Positions 47,879 to 57,387 of a stretch of 64,000 nucleotides of DNA are shown here, in pieces. This stretch comes from CAZDRX01 sp964508225 (GTDB lineage: Bacteria > Patescibacteriota > Gracilibacteria > Peribacterales > Peribacteraceae). Positions within the stretch are counted from its first letter, which is position 1. Each line of letters begins with the position of its first letter. Location: positions 3,385-67,384 of the forward strand of contig CAZDRX010000009.1 in the NCBI GenBank assembly GCA_964508225.1, in the 5' to 3' direction. Below the pieces are notes generated by a model that was not told the DNA's origin, ran no database searches, and saw only the letters and a program-made list of their open reading frames with translations. Made by a program: the position numbers and the translations under genes.

Positions 47879-50839
47879 CTAGAGTTCGGTAAAATCAAGC
47901 GCAAGAATTTTCGCCCACACCTGCCGGATGAGCGCCTTCAGATCATCCTTTTCAGCTTCGCTGACGGTGAACTCACGGGCAATCGGGTCCTCGCCACGCT
48001 CGCCGATGAACTCGAGCCGGAATGCCTGTGGCACCAGCATCGGATCGGCAATTTCCAGCAGGACAGCGTAGAAAACGAGCTGACGGAAATTGGCACCGTC
48101 TCTTCCCGACCGGGAAACCTTGCCCTCGTCCACTCCGGCACGGATTGCAGAGGGAGACTTCGGCGCACCGGTCTTGAAGTCGATCACCACCGCGTCAGCG
48201 GATGTGGCGGAGAAGAGATCGATGCGATCGATCTTTCCCTTCACAGGGATCTCTCCGAGCCGGCCCCGGTGGTCTCTTTCAACGGCATGGATGAAGGGCG
48301 ACGAGCCCTCGAGTCTCTGCTCGTAGTAGCGCGGAAGCGCCACCTTGGCCTGCGAAAGGAGATCCTCGCGTTGCTTCTCGGTCAGAATGTTCTTCTCGAG
48401 AAGATGCCACTCAAACGCCTTCAGAAATTGTTCCAGAGAGAAGGGCTTCTTCGCCTGCTTCGCGGTCGCCCATTCGCGGAGAGCCCAGTGCACAGCGCTT
48501 CCGTAGCCCAGTGACCTGAGGGAGGATTCCGTGAGTTCCTCAGGCTGACCGAGAAGATCGATACGCTTGAAGGCTTCGGGATCTTCGAGAAAGCGGCTGA
48601 GAGAGGTCGGAGACAAGGCAAAAGTTTTCAGCCTCTCGTGGAGGTATGCCTTCAGCTCTTCGTCATGATCGGGCACCGGCTGAAGAAGTATGAGCGACGA
48701 ATGTTCGGGATTCTTCAGGACACCATCCTGTTCGGGGAGAGGCCCAGCCTCCGCGAAGAAAGCCGATGGTGAGACTGCCCTCGCACGCTCTCCGACGGAG
48801 AACTCTCTCGGGCAGATGAAGAGAAGCTCCCGCTTGGCGCGCGTCATCGCGACGTAGGCCACTCTGCGTTCATCCTGATGCTTCTCGTACTTCTTCTGAT
48901 CCGACTCCCAGCCGAAGAGCAGGTCCTCGGGGATGGAAAGCGATGAAGGATTGCGGCGCTGATCCCAGTGACCGTCCCTGAAGCTTGAGAGAATGACGGT
49001 GTGGAACTCAAGCCCCTTGCTCTGGTGAGCGGTGAGCAGCTGGACTCCCTCCGTCACAAGGTGCGGGATCTGATAGGTAAGTCGTACCTGCCCGAAATCC
49101 TCATCATCGTAAAATCTGAGATCCTGAAGGAACTTTCTGAGAGTGAGTAGCGGCGCATGGAGGCAACGTTCCTTCACGTAGCGGAAGAACTCTTCGACGA
49201 CGGCGAGATCCACCGGATCGAGATCTTTGGCCATGAGAGCGATGCCGGACTCCCGCAGAACGTGTTCCACAGTCTCAAGTACGGTGCGCGACTCCTGCTT
49301 CTGACGGAGATCGAAAATGACATCTCTCGCACGGATGAGCGTCTTCCTGTCGAGAAGCGGAAGATCACTGTTCTCCAGATCGAGAATGAGATCATGGACA
49401 GAAACCTTGGTCTCGCGGGATCTGGAGATGAGTCTGCCGATATCCGCGGGATGGCAGCCGAAGCATGCACAGGCAAGAGCATGGACAAGAGGGTCATCCT
49501 TCGTGCTCTCGGTGCTCTTCAGAATGGTGAGAGCCTGACGCACGACAGGATGCGCCAGGAGATCTGCTTTGCCATGAAGAACGACGGGGATTCCCCGTGC
49601 CCTGAGCACATCGTAGATCGGTCGGAGTTCTCCGTTCGTCTGCACGAGGACCGCTATATCCGTTGGAGAAATCTTCTGTTTCACTCTTTCCTCGATGAGA
49701 TCGGCAATGAGCCACGGCTCGGCGGCATCCGATGCGGAGCGCAGCAGTAAGGGCTCCGATGACTTTTCCTCCGTGAATGCTGTGAGGTCTTTCTTGAGTC
49801 CCGGGAGCCTTCCTACAAGTCGCTCATCATTCTTCGCGATGAGTCTCCCCGCGGCATCCAGAATGACCTGCGTTGAGCGGTAGTTCTCCGTAAGTACGAT
49901 GACGGAAGCCTTTGGGAAGCGCCTGTGAAAGGCCATCATGTGCTCCATGTTGGCTCCCTGAAAGCGATAAATGGCCTGATCATCATCGCCGACGACGAAG
50001 AAGTTCGGCTCGTTCGGGACATTCTCGTAGGTGGTAAGACGATCGATGACCGCCCATTGTGAGCCGTTTAAATCCTGCGCCTCATCGACAAGAATATACT
50101 GGTACCTCTCTTGGAGCCCTGACAGAAGCCAATCTTCCTCATTCAATACTTTCAGGACGGTCAGGATCATGTCGTCGTAGTCGTACATCCCCTTCTCGGT
50201 AAGAATGCCGGCGTACCGGAGGAAAATATCGATGAATTCACGGAACTTGCGGGCGGAAAGCAGGTTTTTTTCATTCGCCTTCGTTCCCGCCTTACTCTTC
50301 CCTGCCATCTGCTCGTCATACTCGCCTGCGACACGTTCGAGGTCCTTGAGAGATTTGCCTTCACGCTTGCAGTCACTGATACGCCCGAGGAGTGCGGGGA
50401 TTTTCTCGTAGGGATTCTTCGGATTGATGAGTGCGGAGCCCGTACTCACGGAGTCGATCACCGTCTGCATCGTCTGGTACTTCTCCAGATCCGAGATCTG
50501 CTTGCTTGCCGAGAAAAGCGAGAAGACCGGAGCATTGCGGCTGATGATGGAGTCTGCAAAGCCGTGCACGGTGCTCACGGTGACCCCGTAGGCGTCCGGC
50601 CCGATGAGCTCCCTGAGTCTCTCGCGCATCGCGGTCGCTCCGGATGTCGAGAATGTGAGACAGAGAATGTTGCTCGGCTTGGCGTGCGTCTTCTTCAGGA
50701 TATTGGCAACGCGCATGCCGAGGACCTGCGTCTTGCCCGTTCCGGGGCCAGCCACGACCATGACCGGACCCTCCACGGTATCCACCGCCTGCTTCTGGCC
50801 GGGGTTGAGCTTCCCGTAGTCCTTCTCGAATGATCGCAT
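47879..50839 (-). CDS. UvrD/AddA-like helicase with C-terminal nuclease domain
   Basis: The 986-residue protein is a superfamily 1 helicase fused to a PD-(D/E)XK nuclease. Helicase motifs are GPGTGKTQ (motif I), VDEAQDLNGSQW (II), VGDDDQAIYRFQGA (III), ENYRSTQVIL (IV), LLTAHQSKGLEF (V) and VAMTRAKREL (VI). The nuclease, about residues 880-950, has a GKIDRID metal-binding Asp and VIDFKTG. This is the AddA/RecB plan, though no AddB or RecC partner is nearby. It would process double-strand breaks or act in repair. The ATG at 50839 fits the MRSFEKDYGKLNPGQK start and has a TTGGAT-17-CATACT promoter 6 nt upstream. Confidence 0.92.
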   Translation of the reverse strand: MRSFEKDYGKLNPGQKQAVDTVEGPVMVVAGPGTGKTQVLGMRVANILKKTHAKPSNILCLTFSTSGATAMRERLRELIGPDAYGVTVSTVHGFADSIISRNAPVFSLFSASKQISDLEKYQTMQTVIDSVSTGSALINPKNPYEKIPALLGRISDCKREGKSLKDLERVAGEYDEQMAGKSKAGTKANEKNLLSARKFREFIDIFLRYAGILTEKGMYDYDDMILTVLKVLNEEDWLLSGLQERYQYILVDEAQDLNGSQWAVIDRLTTYENVPNEPNFFVVGDDDQAIYRFQGANMEHMMAFHRRFPKASVIVLTENYRSTQVILDAAGRLIAKNDERLVGRLPGLKKDLTAFTEEKSSEPLLLRSASDAAEPWLIADLIEERVKQKISPTDIAVLVQTNGELRPIYDVLRARGIPVVLHGKADLLAHPVVRQALTILKSTESTKDDPLVHALACACFGCHPADIGRLISRSRETKVSVHDLILDLENSDLPLLDRKTLIRARDVIFDLRQKQESRTVLETVEHVLRESGIALMAKDLDPVDLAVVEEFFRYVKERCLHAPLLTLRKFLQDLRFYDDEDFGQVRLTYQIPHLVTEGVQLLTAHQSKGLEFHTVILSSFRDGHWDQRRNPSSLSIPEDLLFGWESDQKKYEKHQDERRVAYVAMTRAKRELLFICPREFSVGERARAVSPSAFFAEAGPLPEQDGVLKNPEHSSLILLQPVPDHDEELKAYLHERLKTFALSPTSLSRFLEDPEAFKRIDLLGQPEELTESSLRSLGYGSAVHWALREWATAKQAKKPFSLEQFLKAFEWHLLEKNILTEKQREDLLSQAKVALPRYYEQRLEGSSPFIHAVERDHRGRLGEIPVKGKIDRIDLFSATSADAVVIDFKTGAPKSPSAIRAGVDEGKVSRSGRDGANFRQLVFYAVLLEIADPMLVPQAFRLEFIGERGEDPIAREFTVSEAEKDDLKALIRQVWAKILALDFTEL

Positions 50840-50845
50840 GCGAAA

Positions 50846-50874
50846 AGTATGAACCAAGAAGCTGCAGAATCCAA
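50846..50874 (-). promoter_or_regulatory. Predicted promoter of the helicase-nuclease gene
   Basis: On the minus strand, TTGGAT (50869-50874), a 17-nt spacer and CATACT (50846-50851) end 6 nt before the ATG, so the message is probably leaderless. Confidence 0.5.
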
Positions 50875-50889
50875 CGAGGCTTTCCTCAC

Positions 50890-51747
50890 TTATGCGAGCA
50901 TTGCCGCAAGCATCACCTGTGTAGCGCAGAAGAACGCGATTTCTGCGATGAGTGCGCAGAGCCAGAGAATGTAGCCGATCTTGATCGAGAAGAGGCTGAC
51001 GGCAGCCACGGTGACCATGGCAGGCCAGAGGAGGACGCCGAGGACAAGGAGAATGCCGATGTTCCGGAGGAAGACCGTCGACCACTGGTGAGACGTCCGC
51101 TGCAGACTCGCGGAGATGCTCTCGAGGACACCCGTCTCACCGCTTGCATGAATAACGGGTGCAAGCGACATGCGCGGAAGGAAGTACACCGCGATCACGG
51201 GCCCGAGTAACGGAATCCAGAGAAGGGAGCGGATGAAGAGCCAGAGAAGGAGGAATGCGGTACTCGCGACATACTTGGGGAGAACAACGGACGCTTCGTA
51301 GGCGGAGATGCTTCCGCGCGAGAAAAGAATGAGGAAGTAGACAAACGCAACGAAGGCAATGACACAGTCGAGCAGCACCATGAAGGCGATGAACGGTCCG
51401 ATCCTCGCAACGTACGTGATGCCGATCCGATCACTCGGGAGTGTGGGGGCGGTATCGATCGAGGGAGATCCGCCACGATCCTCAATGGCTGCGATGAATT
51501 CCTTCATATCGAGGCTCGAGAGCGTGTTCACCTGCTGCTGCACGGTGGTCTCCAGTTCTTCACGGGAGAGGCTGAAGTGCGTGGCAAGTGTCGTCTCGAT
51601 GGCATCGATTTTGCGCTGTACGAATGCGGATGAGACCGCAGCGAGCATGGCGAAAGAGATCACACCGACGGTCACTGCAGATGCCTTCCGCTTCATCAGC
51701 TCGAAAGAGCCGACGATCAGACCGGAGAATGGTGCACCGTGCTTCAT
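50890..51747 (-). CDS. Multi-pass membrane protein, unknown (285 aa)
   Basis: The 285-residue protein has about six hydrophobic segments: one near 22-42, then pairs at about 110-145, 160-190 and 220-280, with an extracytoplasmic or coiled stretch (QRKIDAIETTLATHFSLSREELE) after the first. I do not recognise a family. It starts 9 nt after the rpoD stop, so it is likely the last gene of the dnaG-patatin-rpoD message. The helicase gene follows with its own promoter. Confidence 0.65.
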   Translation of the reverse strand: MKHGAPFSGLIVGSFELMKRKASAVTVGVISFAMLAAVSSAFVQRKIDAIETTLATHFSLSREELETTVQQQVNTLSSLDMKEFIAAIEDRGGSPSIDTAPTLPSDRIGITYVARIGPFIAFMVLLDCVIAFVAFVYFLILFSRGSISAYEASVVLPKYVASTAFLLLWLFIRSLLWIPLLGPVIAVYFLPRMSLAPVIHASGETGVLESISASLQRTSHQWSTVFLRNIGILLVLGVLLWPAMVTVAAVSLFSIKIGYILWLCALIAEIAFFCATQVMLAAMLA

Positions 51748-51756
51748 ACGTGAAGA

Positions 51757-53166
51757 CTACTCCTTCGGCGGATCAACCGTGTAGGCACAGTGATCGCACT
51801 TCATCACGGACTGTCCGCCCTGATGGATCTCCACGAGCGAGCCCTTGCGGCACTCGGGGCAGAGTTTGCCGGTCATGAACGACGGGGAGGCGAAGGTGAC
51901 GGGCTTTCCCGGACCGGTCTCGCGGATACAGGCGGAACGGGGATGGTCGCGGAGCTTCTGGAGCACCTTGGCTTCGATCTGGCGGATACGCTCGCGCGTG
52001 ACATTGAACTCCTTGCCGACCTCCTCGAGCGTGTGACCGATGCCGTCCTTGAGCCCAAAGCGCATCTCGATGATCTTGCGCTCACGCGGGGTGAGGTACT
52101 CGAGCATCGCGTGGACGTTCTCTTTCCTGAGCTGGCGGTTCGTGGCGTCGAAGGGGTTCACGGCCTCCTCATCCTCGATGAAGTCACCGAGCTTGGAGTC
52201 CTCCTCGGAGCCCACGGGAGCCTCGAGCGAGATGATGTCCTGACTGATCTTCTGGATGTGGCGCACCTTCTTGATATCCATCTCCATTTCGACCGCAAGC
52301 TCCTCGACGGTCGGCTCGCGACCGAGCTCCTGCACGAGACGGCGCTGCGTGTGCGTGAGCTTGTTGATCGTCTCGACCATGTGGACGGGGATACGGATGG
52401 TACGTGCCTGATCGGCGATCGCACGGGTGATGGCCTGACGGATCCACCACGTGGCGTAGGTGGAGAACTTGAATCCACGCTCGGGGTCGAATTTCTCGAC
52501 CGCGCGGAAGAGACCGATGTTGCCTTCCTGAATGAGATCGAGGAACGAGAGTCCGCGACCGATGTACTTCTTGGCGATGGACACGACGAGGCGGAGGTTG
52601 GCTTCGGCAAGCTGCTGTTTGGCTCCTGCATCACCCTTGCGGATGCGGCGGGCAAGCTCGACTTCTTTGCGGGCATCGATGAGCGGCACACGTCCGATCT
52701 CGGAGAGGTACATGCGGACGGAGTCGTTGCTGATTTCGAGGAGGTCGACCTCACGCTCCTTCTTCTTTTTCTTCGCATCTTCAGCTGCCTTTTTGTCATC
52801 CCTGATGAGGATACCGGCGGTGGCGACCACCTCGAGCGAGGCGTCGTCGGTATCCGCGGCAGTCGTGGCTCCCGAGCCGGCCTCACTGTCCTGCATCTGT
52901 GTCTCGGTGTTCGGGTTGGCTTTGCGCTGCCAGATGAGCGTGTCTTTGACATCGATCACGTCGATGCCGAGCTCCATGAAGAGCGTATAAATCCTGTCGA
53001 GAAGATCGATATTCGTCTCAGCGTCAGGAACGGCGCGAAGCACCTCCTGGTGTGTGACGTAACGTTGCTCGCGTCCCTTTTTCACGAGATGCTTGATCTC
53101 GTCGGGAAACGCCTTCAACTCGTCATCAGTAGGCTGATGAATGAAACTACGTGGATGAGATGCCAT
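51757..53166 (-). CDS. rpoD: Housekeeping RNA polymerase sigma factor with C-terminal zinc ribbon
   Basis: This 469-residue sigma-70 factor directs RNA polymerase to promoters. It has region 1.1-like N-terminal helices, region 1.2 (SVRMYLSEIGRVPLI), region 2 with the invariant FLDLIQEGNIGLFRAVEKFD and KFSTYATWWIRQAITRAI, region 3, and region 4 with the HTH segment EFNVTRERIRQIEAKVLQKL. After region 4 the chain continues for about 55 residues and ends in a zinc-ribbon-like motif: CPEC at 436-439 and CDHC at 457-460. Group 1 sigma factors normally end just after region 4. It follows the patatin gene by 92 nt and has a TATAGT box 14 nt before the ATG. Confidence 0.95.
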   Translation of the reverse strand: MASHPRSFIHQPTDDELKAFPDEIKHLVKKGREQRYVTHQEVLRAVPDAETNIDLLDRIYTLFMELGIDVIDVKDTLIWQRKANPNTETQMQDSEAGSGATTAADTDDASLEVVATAGILIRDDKKAAEDAKKKKKEREVDLLEISNDSVRMYLSEIGRVPLIDARKEVELARRIRKGDAGAKQQLAEANLRLVVSIAKKYIGRGLSFLDLIQEGNIGLFRAVEKFDPERGFKFSTYATWWIRQAITRAIADQARTIRIPVHMVETINKLTHTQRRLVQELGREPTVEELAVEMEMDIKKVRHIQKISQDIISLEAPVGSEEDSKLGDFIEDEEAVNPFDATNRQLRKENVHAMLEYLTPRERKIIEMRFGLKDGIGHTLEEVGKEFNVTRERIRQIEAKVLQKLRDHPRSACIRETGPGKPVTFASPSFMTGKLCPECRKGSLVEIHQGGQSVMKCDHCAYTVDPPKE

Positions 53167-53258
53167 AAGGGTACAAGGAGACTATAGTCCATACCTCGTC
53201 TTTGCAAGCAGAAGCCAAGTATTGAGGAGCCGGTGTTCCAGTGTTGAGTTTGACTTAT

Positions 53259-54152
53259 TTATTTTTTGTTTTGTTTTGTTCTTTTTCGTCTCTCACGCTT
53301 CTCAGACCGAACGGTCTTCAGAGGCTCGGCAAGAACCGAGTGGATCTCTTTCAGGTGATGAGCTGCTGCGACTCTGCCCGCCTCAATGAAATCGTCCGCA
53401 CGGTCGAAGCGGAACATCTGAGCAGGCATCTTTGGCTGGATAATGAGATCGCAGGCCTGCCGGTCGTTCTCGATTTCACGATGTCCGCGATCCATGAACT
53501 CCCTCCACGGAGACGGGAGGAAGCGCCGAAGCGCTCCGTAGCGCGGGTTCGTGTCGGTTCCGATCACCCTGTCCGGAGAATGGAGGGCCCGAAGCTGCCG
53601 TGCCGGAAGCGCGCCGAAGTGCACGAAGTCGACAAACGTATCCTGCCCAATCTTCACCGGCGCGAAAATGACAGGGATCGCACTGCTGGCGAGGAGCGCG
53701 TCTATCATGCGTGTCTCATCAGCAAAGACGTGCGGGGTAATACACTCGAAGAAGTGTTCCGTGAATCCGGGGAGGAGAATCCTCTCCCACTGCACGGGCC
53801 TGCTCACTTTCCCCGCGACACAGACGAACGGAATGCTGCAATCGCCGATGCAGGCGGATCCGATGAGCGGGAAGAGAATGTTCTCGAGTTCCTGACGGAG
53901 GAACCCCGCGTGCAGACCATTCATGAACGGCGGACCGGATACCCGGGCGACTTTGAGGAGAGAGATCTGTGAAGCGGTCCTTGCAATAGCTCCGGTCCCG
54001 AGACCGAGCGCATACGCGCCCGCGACGATCGCGCCCATGCTGGAACCCGCAATAGAGTCGAAGAGAAATTTTTCCCGTTCAAGAACCTGGAGGACTCCGA
54101 TATTCGCGAGTCCCCACGCAGCGCCACCGGAGAGAACAAGTCCGCGCTTCAT
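53259..54152 (-). CDS. Patatin-like phospholipase (RssA/YchK type)
   Basis: The 297-residue protein opens with the patatin oxyanion motif LVLSGGAAWGLANIG and the nucleophile elbow GSSMGAIVAG (GxSxG). The catalytic Asp is expected in FVDFVHFGALPARQL, where the usual DGG or DGA reads DFV, so the dyad is only partly typical. The C-terminus is strongly basic (KRERRKRTKQNKK). It would hydrolyse membrane lipids. Its ATG overlaps the dnaG stop (ATGA), placing it between dnaG and rpoD, an unusual insertion in that conserved gene pair. Confidence 0.88.
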   Translation of the reverse strand: MKRGLVLSGGAAWGLANIGVLQVLEREKFLFDSIAGSSMGAIVAGAYALGLGTGAIARTASQISLLKVARVSGPPFMNGLHAGFLRQELENILFPLIGSACIGDCSIPFVCVAGKVSRPVQWERILLPGFTEHFFECITPHVFADETRMIDALLASSAIPVIFAPVKIGQDTFVDFVHFGALPARQLRALHSPDRVIGTDTNPRYGALRRFLPSPWREFMDRGHREIENDRQACDLIIQPKMPAQMFRFDRADDFIEAGRVAAAHHLKEIHSVLAEPLKTVRSEKRERRKRTKQNKK

Positions 54153-55900
54153 GAAACCGATGACATCTTCGTAAGCTTGAGCAGCTGCTGATACTGGGTG
54201 AGGAGCTTGGATTCCTCATCTGCTCTGCCGCTCTCTCTGGCTTCCTTGAGCCCCCGGATGATCTCCATCTGCTTCGCGGTAACCAGCTCGCGGTTCGCGG
54301 CCGCCGAGAGTTTGCGGAACTCCTTCTCCGCCATGGAATCTGACCACGGCGGAAACGTCTCCTCACAGTAAAGAGCAAGAACGGACATGCGCTCTTTTTC
54401 GACGGGATCGATGTCGAGGAGTGAGAGGATGTCTGCGGGAGTCGTGTCGATCTTCGACTTCGCCACCGCATCACGGATGATCGTACGCAGATCATCGGGA
54501 GGAATGAGCTCGACGACGAACGGCCGGAGTGCGGGGTAGATGAATCCGAGACCGAGACAGAGCTCGAAGCGGGAGTACGGCGCATCCTTCATCCCTGCTT
54601 TCACGGCAATCTTCTTCTCGGCGGTGCCGGACTTCCATGCGTTAAAATCGGACTGGATCTCCGCACCGATGATCCCGAACGCCTGCGAAGCCTTCTCAAG
54701 GTACGCACGCAGCTCGACGGAGGTCGGGACCGCATCCAAAAGAGGGAAGAGCGTTTCCGAGACGGCGCGCTTGCCGGTGGGCTCCGCGATGTCGGATCGG
54801 AGGCGGAGACGGCTGATCACGGAATCGATGTACGGCTGCGCGGTGGTGGTCATCAGCTTCTGGAACAGCGCTGCATCTTTCTGGATAAGTTCGTCCGGAT
54901 CTTTTGCGGGCAACGCGACCGAGAGAATCTGGAGGTGTGCGCGGCTGAGGAGATCGAACGACCTCGCGGCCGCGAGCTGACCTGCATTGTCCTGATCGAG
55001 ACAGAGCACGACCGACTCGGCGTAGCGCTTGATGATCTTCACGTGCTGCTCGGTGAGCGCGGTGCCGGAGACGGCGACGACATTTTCGACACCGGCTTTG
55101 TGGCAGGCCACGGCATCGAAGTAGCCTTCGACGAGGACGACGGATCTTGCTTTCCGGATCGCGTCACGCGCGGCGAAGAGTCCGAAGAGCACGGACGATT
55201 TGTTGTAGAGCGGACCCTCGGGCGAGTTCACGTACTTCGCATCACTGTCCCCCATCGCGCGTCCGCCGAAACCGATGACGACACCCTGCGCATCGTGAAT
55301 CGGGAACATGATGCGGTGACGGAAGCGGTCGTAGATCTTGCCCTCCAATTCCTTCTGGACGGCGAGCCCGGCTGCAATGAGCTCTCCGCGTGTGAAATTC
55401 TGCTTGAGGAGATGCTCGTACGTCTCGGAGAACGAATCCGGCGCGTAACCGATGCCGAACTTGGCCATCAGCTCCGGCGTGACGCCGCGGGAGACGACGT
55501 ACTCGAGCGAACGGGGAACCTCCTTCAGCTTCTTCATGTAGAACTTCTGCGCTGCTTCGAGGCATTCCCTGAGGCGCGTCTTCTCATCCTTGCTGACGGT
55601 CGGCCCCTTCTTCATGCCCTCTTTCGGAATCTCGACTCCGGCTTTTTCCGCGAGGATCTTCACGGCTTCAGGGAAGTCCACACCCTCGATCTTCTGGATG
55701 AAGCTGAAGATATCGCCGCCGCTCTGGCACGCGAAGCAGTACGCGATGCCCTTGTCCGGAGAGACGAGGAAGCTCGGATGCGAGTCATTGTGGAACGGAC
55801 ACAGACACACAAAATTCCGCCCCTTCTTCTTCAGCTGACAGTACTGTCCTACGAGCTGATCGATCGGAAGCCGTGCGCGGATCTCGTCTTTGATGTCCAT
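54149..55900 (-). CDS. dnaG: DNA primase DnaG
   Basis: DnaG makes RNA primers at the replication fork. The 583-residue protein has the CHC2-type zinc-binding domain (CPFHNDSHPSF and YCFACQSGGD), the RNA polymerase core with the TOPRIM glutamate and acids (LVEGYFDAVACHKAG, LCLDQDNAGQLAA) and a C-terminal helicase-binding domain of about 150 residues. The ATG at 55900 starts MDIKDEIRARLPIDQLV, and a TATACT box lies 9 nt upstream. It is translationally coupled to the patatin gene, with rpoD next, a variant of the dnaG-rpoD arrangement. Confidence 0.96.
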   Translation of the reverse strand: MDIKDEIRARLPIDQLVGQYCQLKKKGRNFVCLCPFHNDSHPSFLVSPDKGIAYCFACQSGGDIFSFIQKIEGVDFPEAVKILAEKAGVEIPKEGMKKGPTVSKDEKTRLRECLEAAQKFYMKKLKEVPRSLEYVVSRGVTPELMAKFGIGYAPDSFSETYEHLLKQNFTRGELIAAGLAVQKELEGKIYDRFRHRIMFPIHDAQGVVIGFGGRAMGDSDAKYVNSPEGPLYNKSSVLFGLFAARDAIRKARSVVLVEGYFDAVACHKAGVENVVAVSGTALTEQHVKIIKRYAESVVLCLDQDNAGQLAAARSFDLLSRAHLQILSVALPAKDPDELIQKDAALFQKLMTTTAQPYIDSVISRLRLRSDIAEPTGKRAVSETLFPLLDAVPTSVELRAYLEKASQAFGIIGAEIQSDFNAWKSGTAEKKIAVKAGMKDAPYSRFELCLGLGFIYPALRPFVVELIPPDDLRTIIRDAVAKSKIDTTPADILSLLDIDPVEKERMSVLALYCEETFPPWSDSMAEKEFRKLSAAANRELVTAKQMEIIRGLKEARESGRADEESKLLTQYQQLLKLTKMSSVS

Positions 55901-55932
55901 GGGAGGGCGAGTATACACCCGCTTCCAAGCGT

Positions 55933-57378
55933 TCAGCTGAACATTCTCACGATCTCTCTCGGAAGCCGATTCAGGAGCGTTCCGGCCTTCAGCATGCCAC
56001 GCCCGAAGGTGAGGTGTTTCTTCAGCGCCGGAGATTCCATGGCGAGGAGCACGTCGCCATCCTCACAGGAAGACTTTTCGATCTTCAGGTTCACTCCTTT
56101 GAATGCAGATTTGAGATCCTCAGAGGAGAGCGAGAGCACCTGCTTCGTCGCCTCGTGTCCGCGGAGGGTCGCGATCTCATGCGACAGACGAGGGAATCCG
56201 TGCGTCGTGTTCTTCGCGAACGGAAGGCCGGTCATGTACGGAAGCACGGGCAGGAAGAAATCCACGACCGCCTCGGGCAACATGAAGATCTGTTCTTTGT
56301 TCTCCAGAAGAATTTCGCCTTCGTGGAGGAATCCCGTGCCGTACCACTCGCCGAGACTCTCGGTGATATCGCGGGACCGTGCTTTCGGCATCGCCGCCCA
56401 GCGATGACCCTCCATCGGCTTCTTGCCGACACGATCCTTCGTGGGAGCGCGCTTCTCGATCACAACGGAGAAAAAGCCCTCGGTATCGTACGTCTGCGGC
56501 CAGAGACGGATCATCGGGAGATTCTCCGTGCGTCCGAACGAAGCCTGAATCTTGCCGGAATCCTCGATCGCTTTGGAAAAATCACAGGAGAGGATTTCCG
56601 CAGGATTCAGGACTGAAAGCTGATCACTATATTTGTTCAATACAGACAGCACCACACCTTCATTCTCTTCGGGGGTCAGTGTGCAGGTGGAATAGACGAT
56701 TCTGCCGCCGACTTTGCATGCGTGCACCGCGGACTCCAGGAGTTCTTTCTGGAGATTGGCCATCTTGCCGATGTTGTCGAGTGAGCAGTACGTGAGGGCG
56801 TCACTGTCTTTGCGCACCGTTCCTTGCGCAGTGCAGGGAGCATCGCAGAGCACGCGGTCGAACCGCTCGGTCATATTGCCCGCGAACCACTGTCCGACTT
56901 TGCGCGTGACGACGGCGTTGATGGAGGCGCACCGCTGGAGATTCGTGATGAGCGACCAGATGCGCTTCTCCTGCACATCATTGGCGATGAGAATGCCGGT
57001 GTTCTGCATGCGCGCCGCCATCTGTGTCGTCTTGCTGCCGGGCGCGGCGGACATATCGAGCACACGCTCGCCGGGTTTCGGATCGAGGAGGGCTACGGGG
57101 AGCATGGATGCCGCCTCCTGCATGTAGAAATGGCCGAGGATATGCATGAGATCCTTGCCGAGAGCCTCCTCGCGGTCGACGCGGTCGATGAAGAACGCTT
57201 CCGGACACCACGGCACGGGCTCAAGTGACCAGTCTTTGGAGGCGCCCCAGTTCTTCAGTTCCTCCACCGTGCACTTGAGGGTGTTCACACGGAGGGATTT
57301 GCGAAGTGGCTTGGAGCTCATCTCTTTCAATGACTCCACGTCTGTAAACTTGCTATATCTATCAAAAGGGTGTGTCAT
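55933..57378 (-). CDS. NOL1/NOP2/Sun-family RNA cytosine-C5 methyltransferase
   Basis: The 481-residue protein uses SAM to methylate C5 of cytosine in RNA. The SAM-binding motif reads VLDMSAAPGSKTTQMAARM, and the two family cysteines are in CDAPCTAQGT (nucleophile region) and YSTCTLTPEENE. The N-terminal RNA-binding extension has SLRVNTLKCT. A C-terminal domain of about 180 residues resembles the RsmF C-terminal extension rather than the short RsmB form, so an RsmF-like rRNA role is likely. The ATG at 57378 starts MTHPFDRYSKF; an ATG at 57396 is also possible and would overlap the divergent gene. Confidence 0.9.
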   Translation of the reverse strand: MTHPFDRYSKFTDVESLKEMSSKPLRKSLRVNTLKCTVEELKNWGASKDWSLEPVPWCPEAFFIDRVDREEALGKDLMHILGHFYMQEAASMLPVALLDPKPGERVLDMSAAPGSKTTQMAARMQNTGILIANDVQEKRIWSLITNLQRCASINAVVTRKVGQWFAGNMTERFDRVLCDAPCTAQGTVRKDSDALTYCSLDNIGKMANLQKELLESAVHACKVGGRIVYSTCTLTPEENEGVVLSVLNKYSDQLSVLNPAEILSCDFSKAIEDSGKIQASFGRTENLPMIRLWPQTYDTEGFFSVVIEKRAPTKDRVGKKPMEGHRWAAMPKARSRDITESLGEWYGTGFLHEGEILLENKEQIFMLPEAVVDFFLPVLPYMTGLPFAKNTTHGFPRLSHEIATLRGHEATKQVLSLSSEDLKSAFKGVNLKIEKSSCEDGDVLLAMESPALKKHLTFGRGMLKAGTLLNRLPREIVRMFS

Positions 57379-57387
57379 AGTAGAGAA

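Noticed and set aside
51790..53187. A 465-codon frame antisense to rpoD
   Set aside because: The minus-strand sigma factor is certain; the antisense frame is Leu/Asp/His-rich with no recognisable domain.
53241..53290. Short T-rich TTTTG repeats next to the patatin gene as a terminator
   Set aside because: The run encodes the basic patatin C-terminus on the minus strand, and no stem precedes it in either direction.
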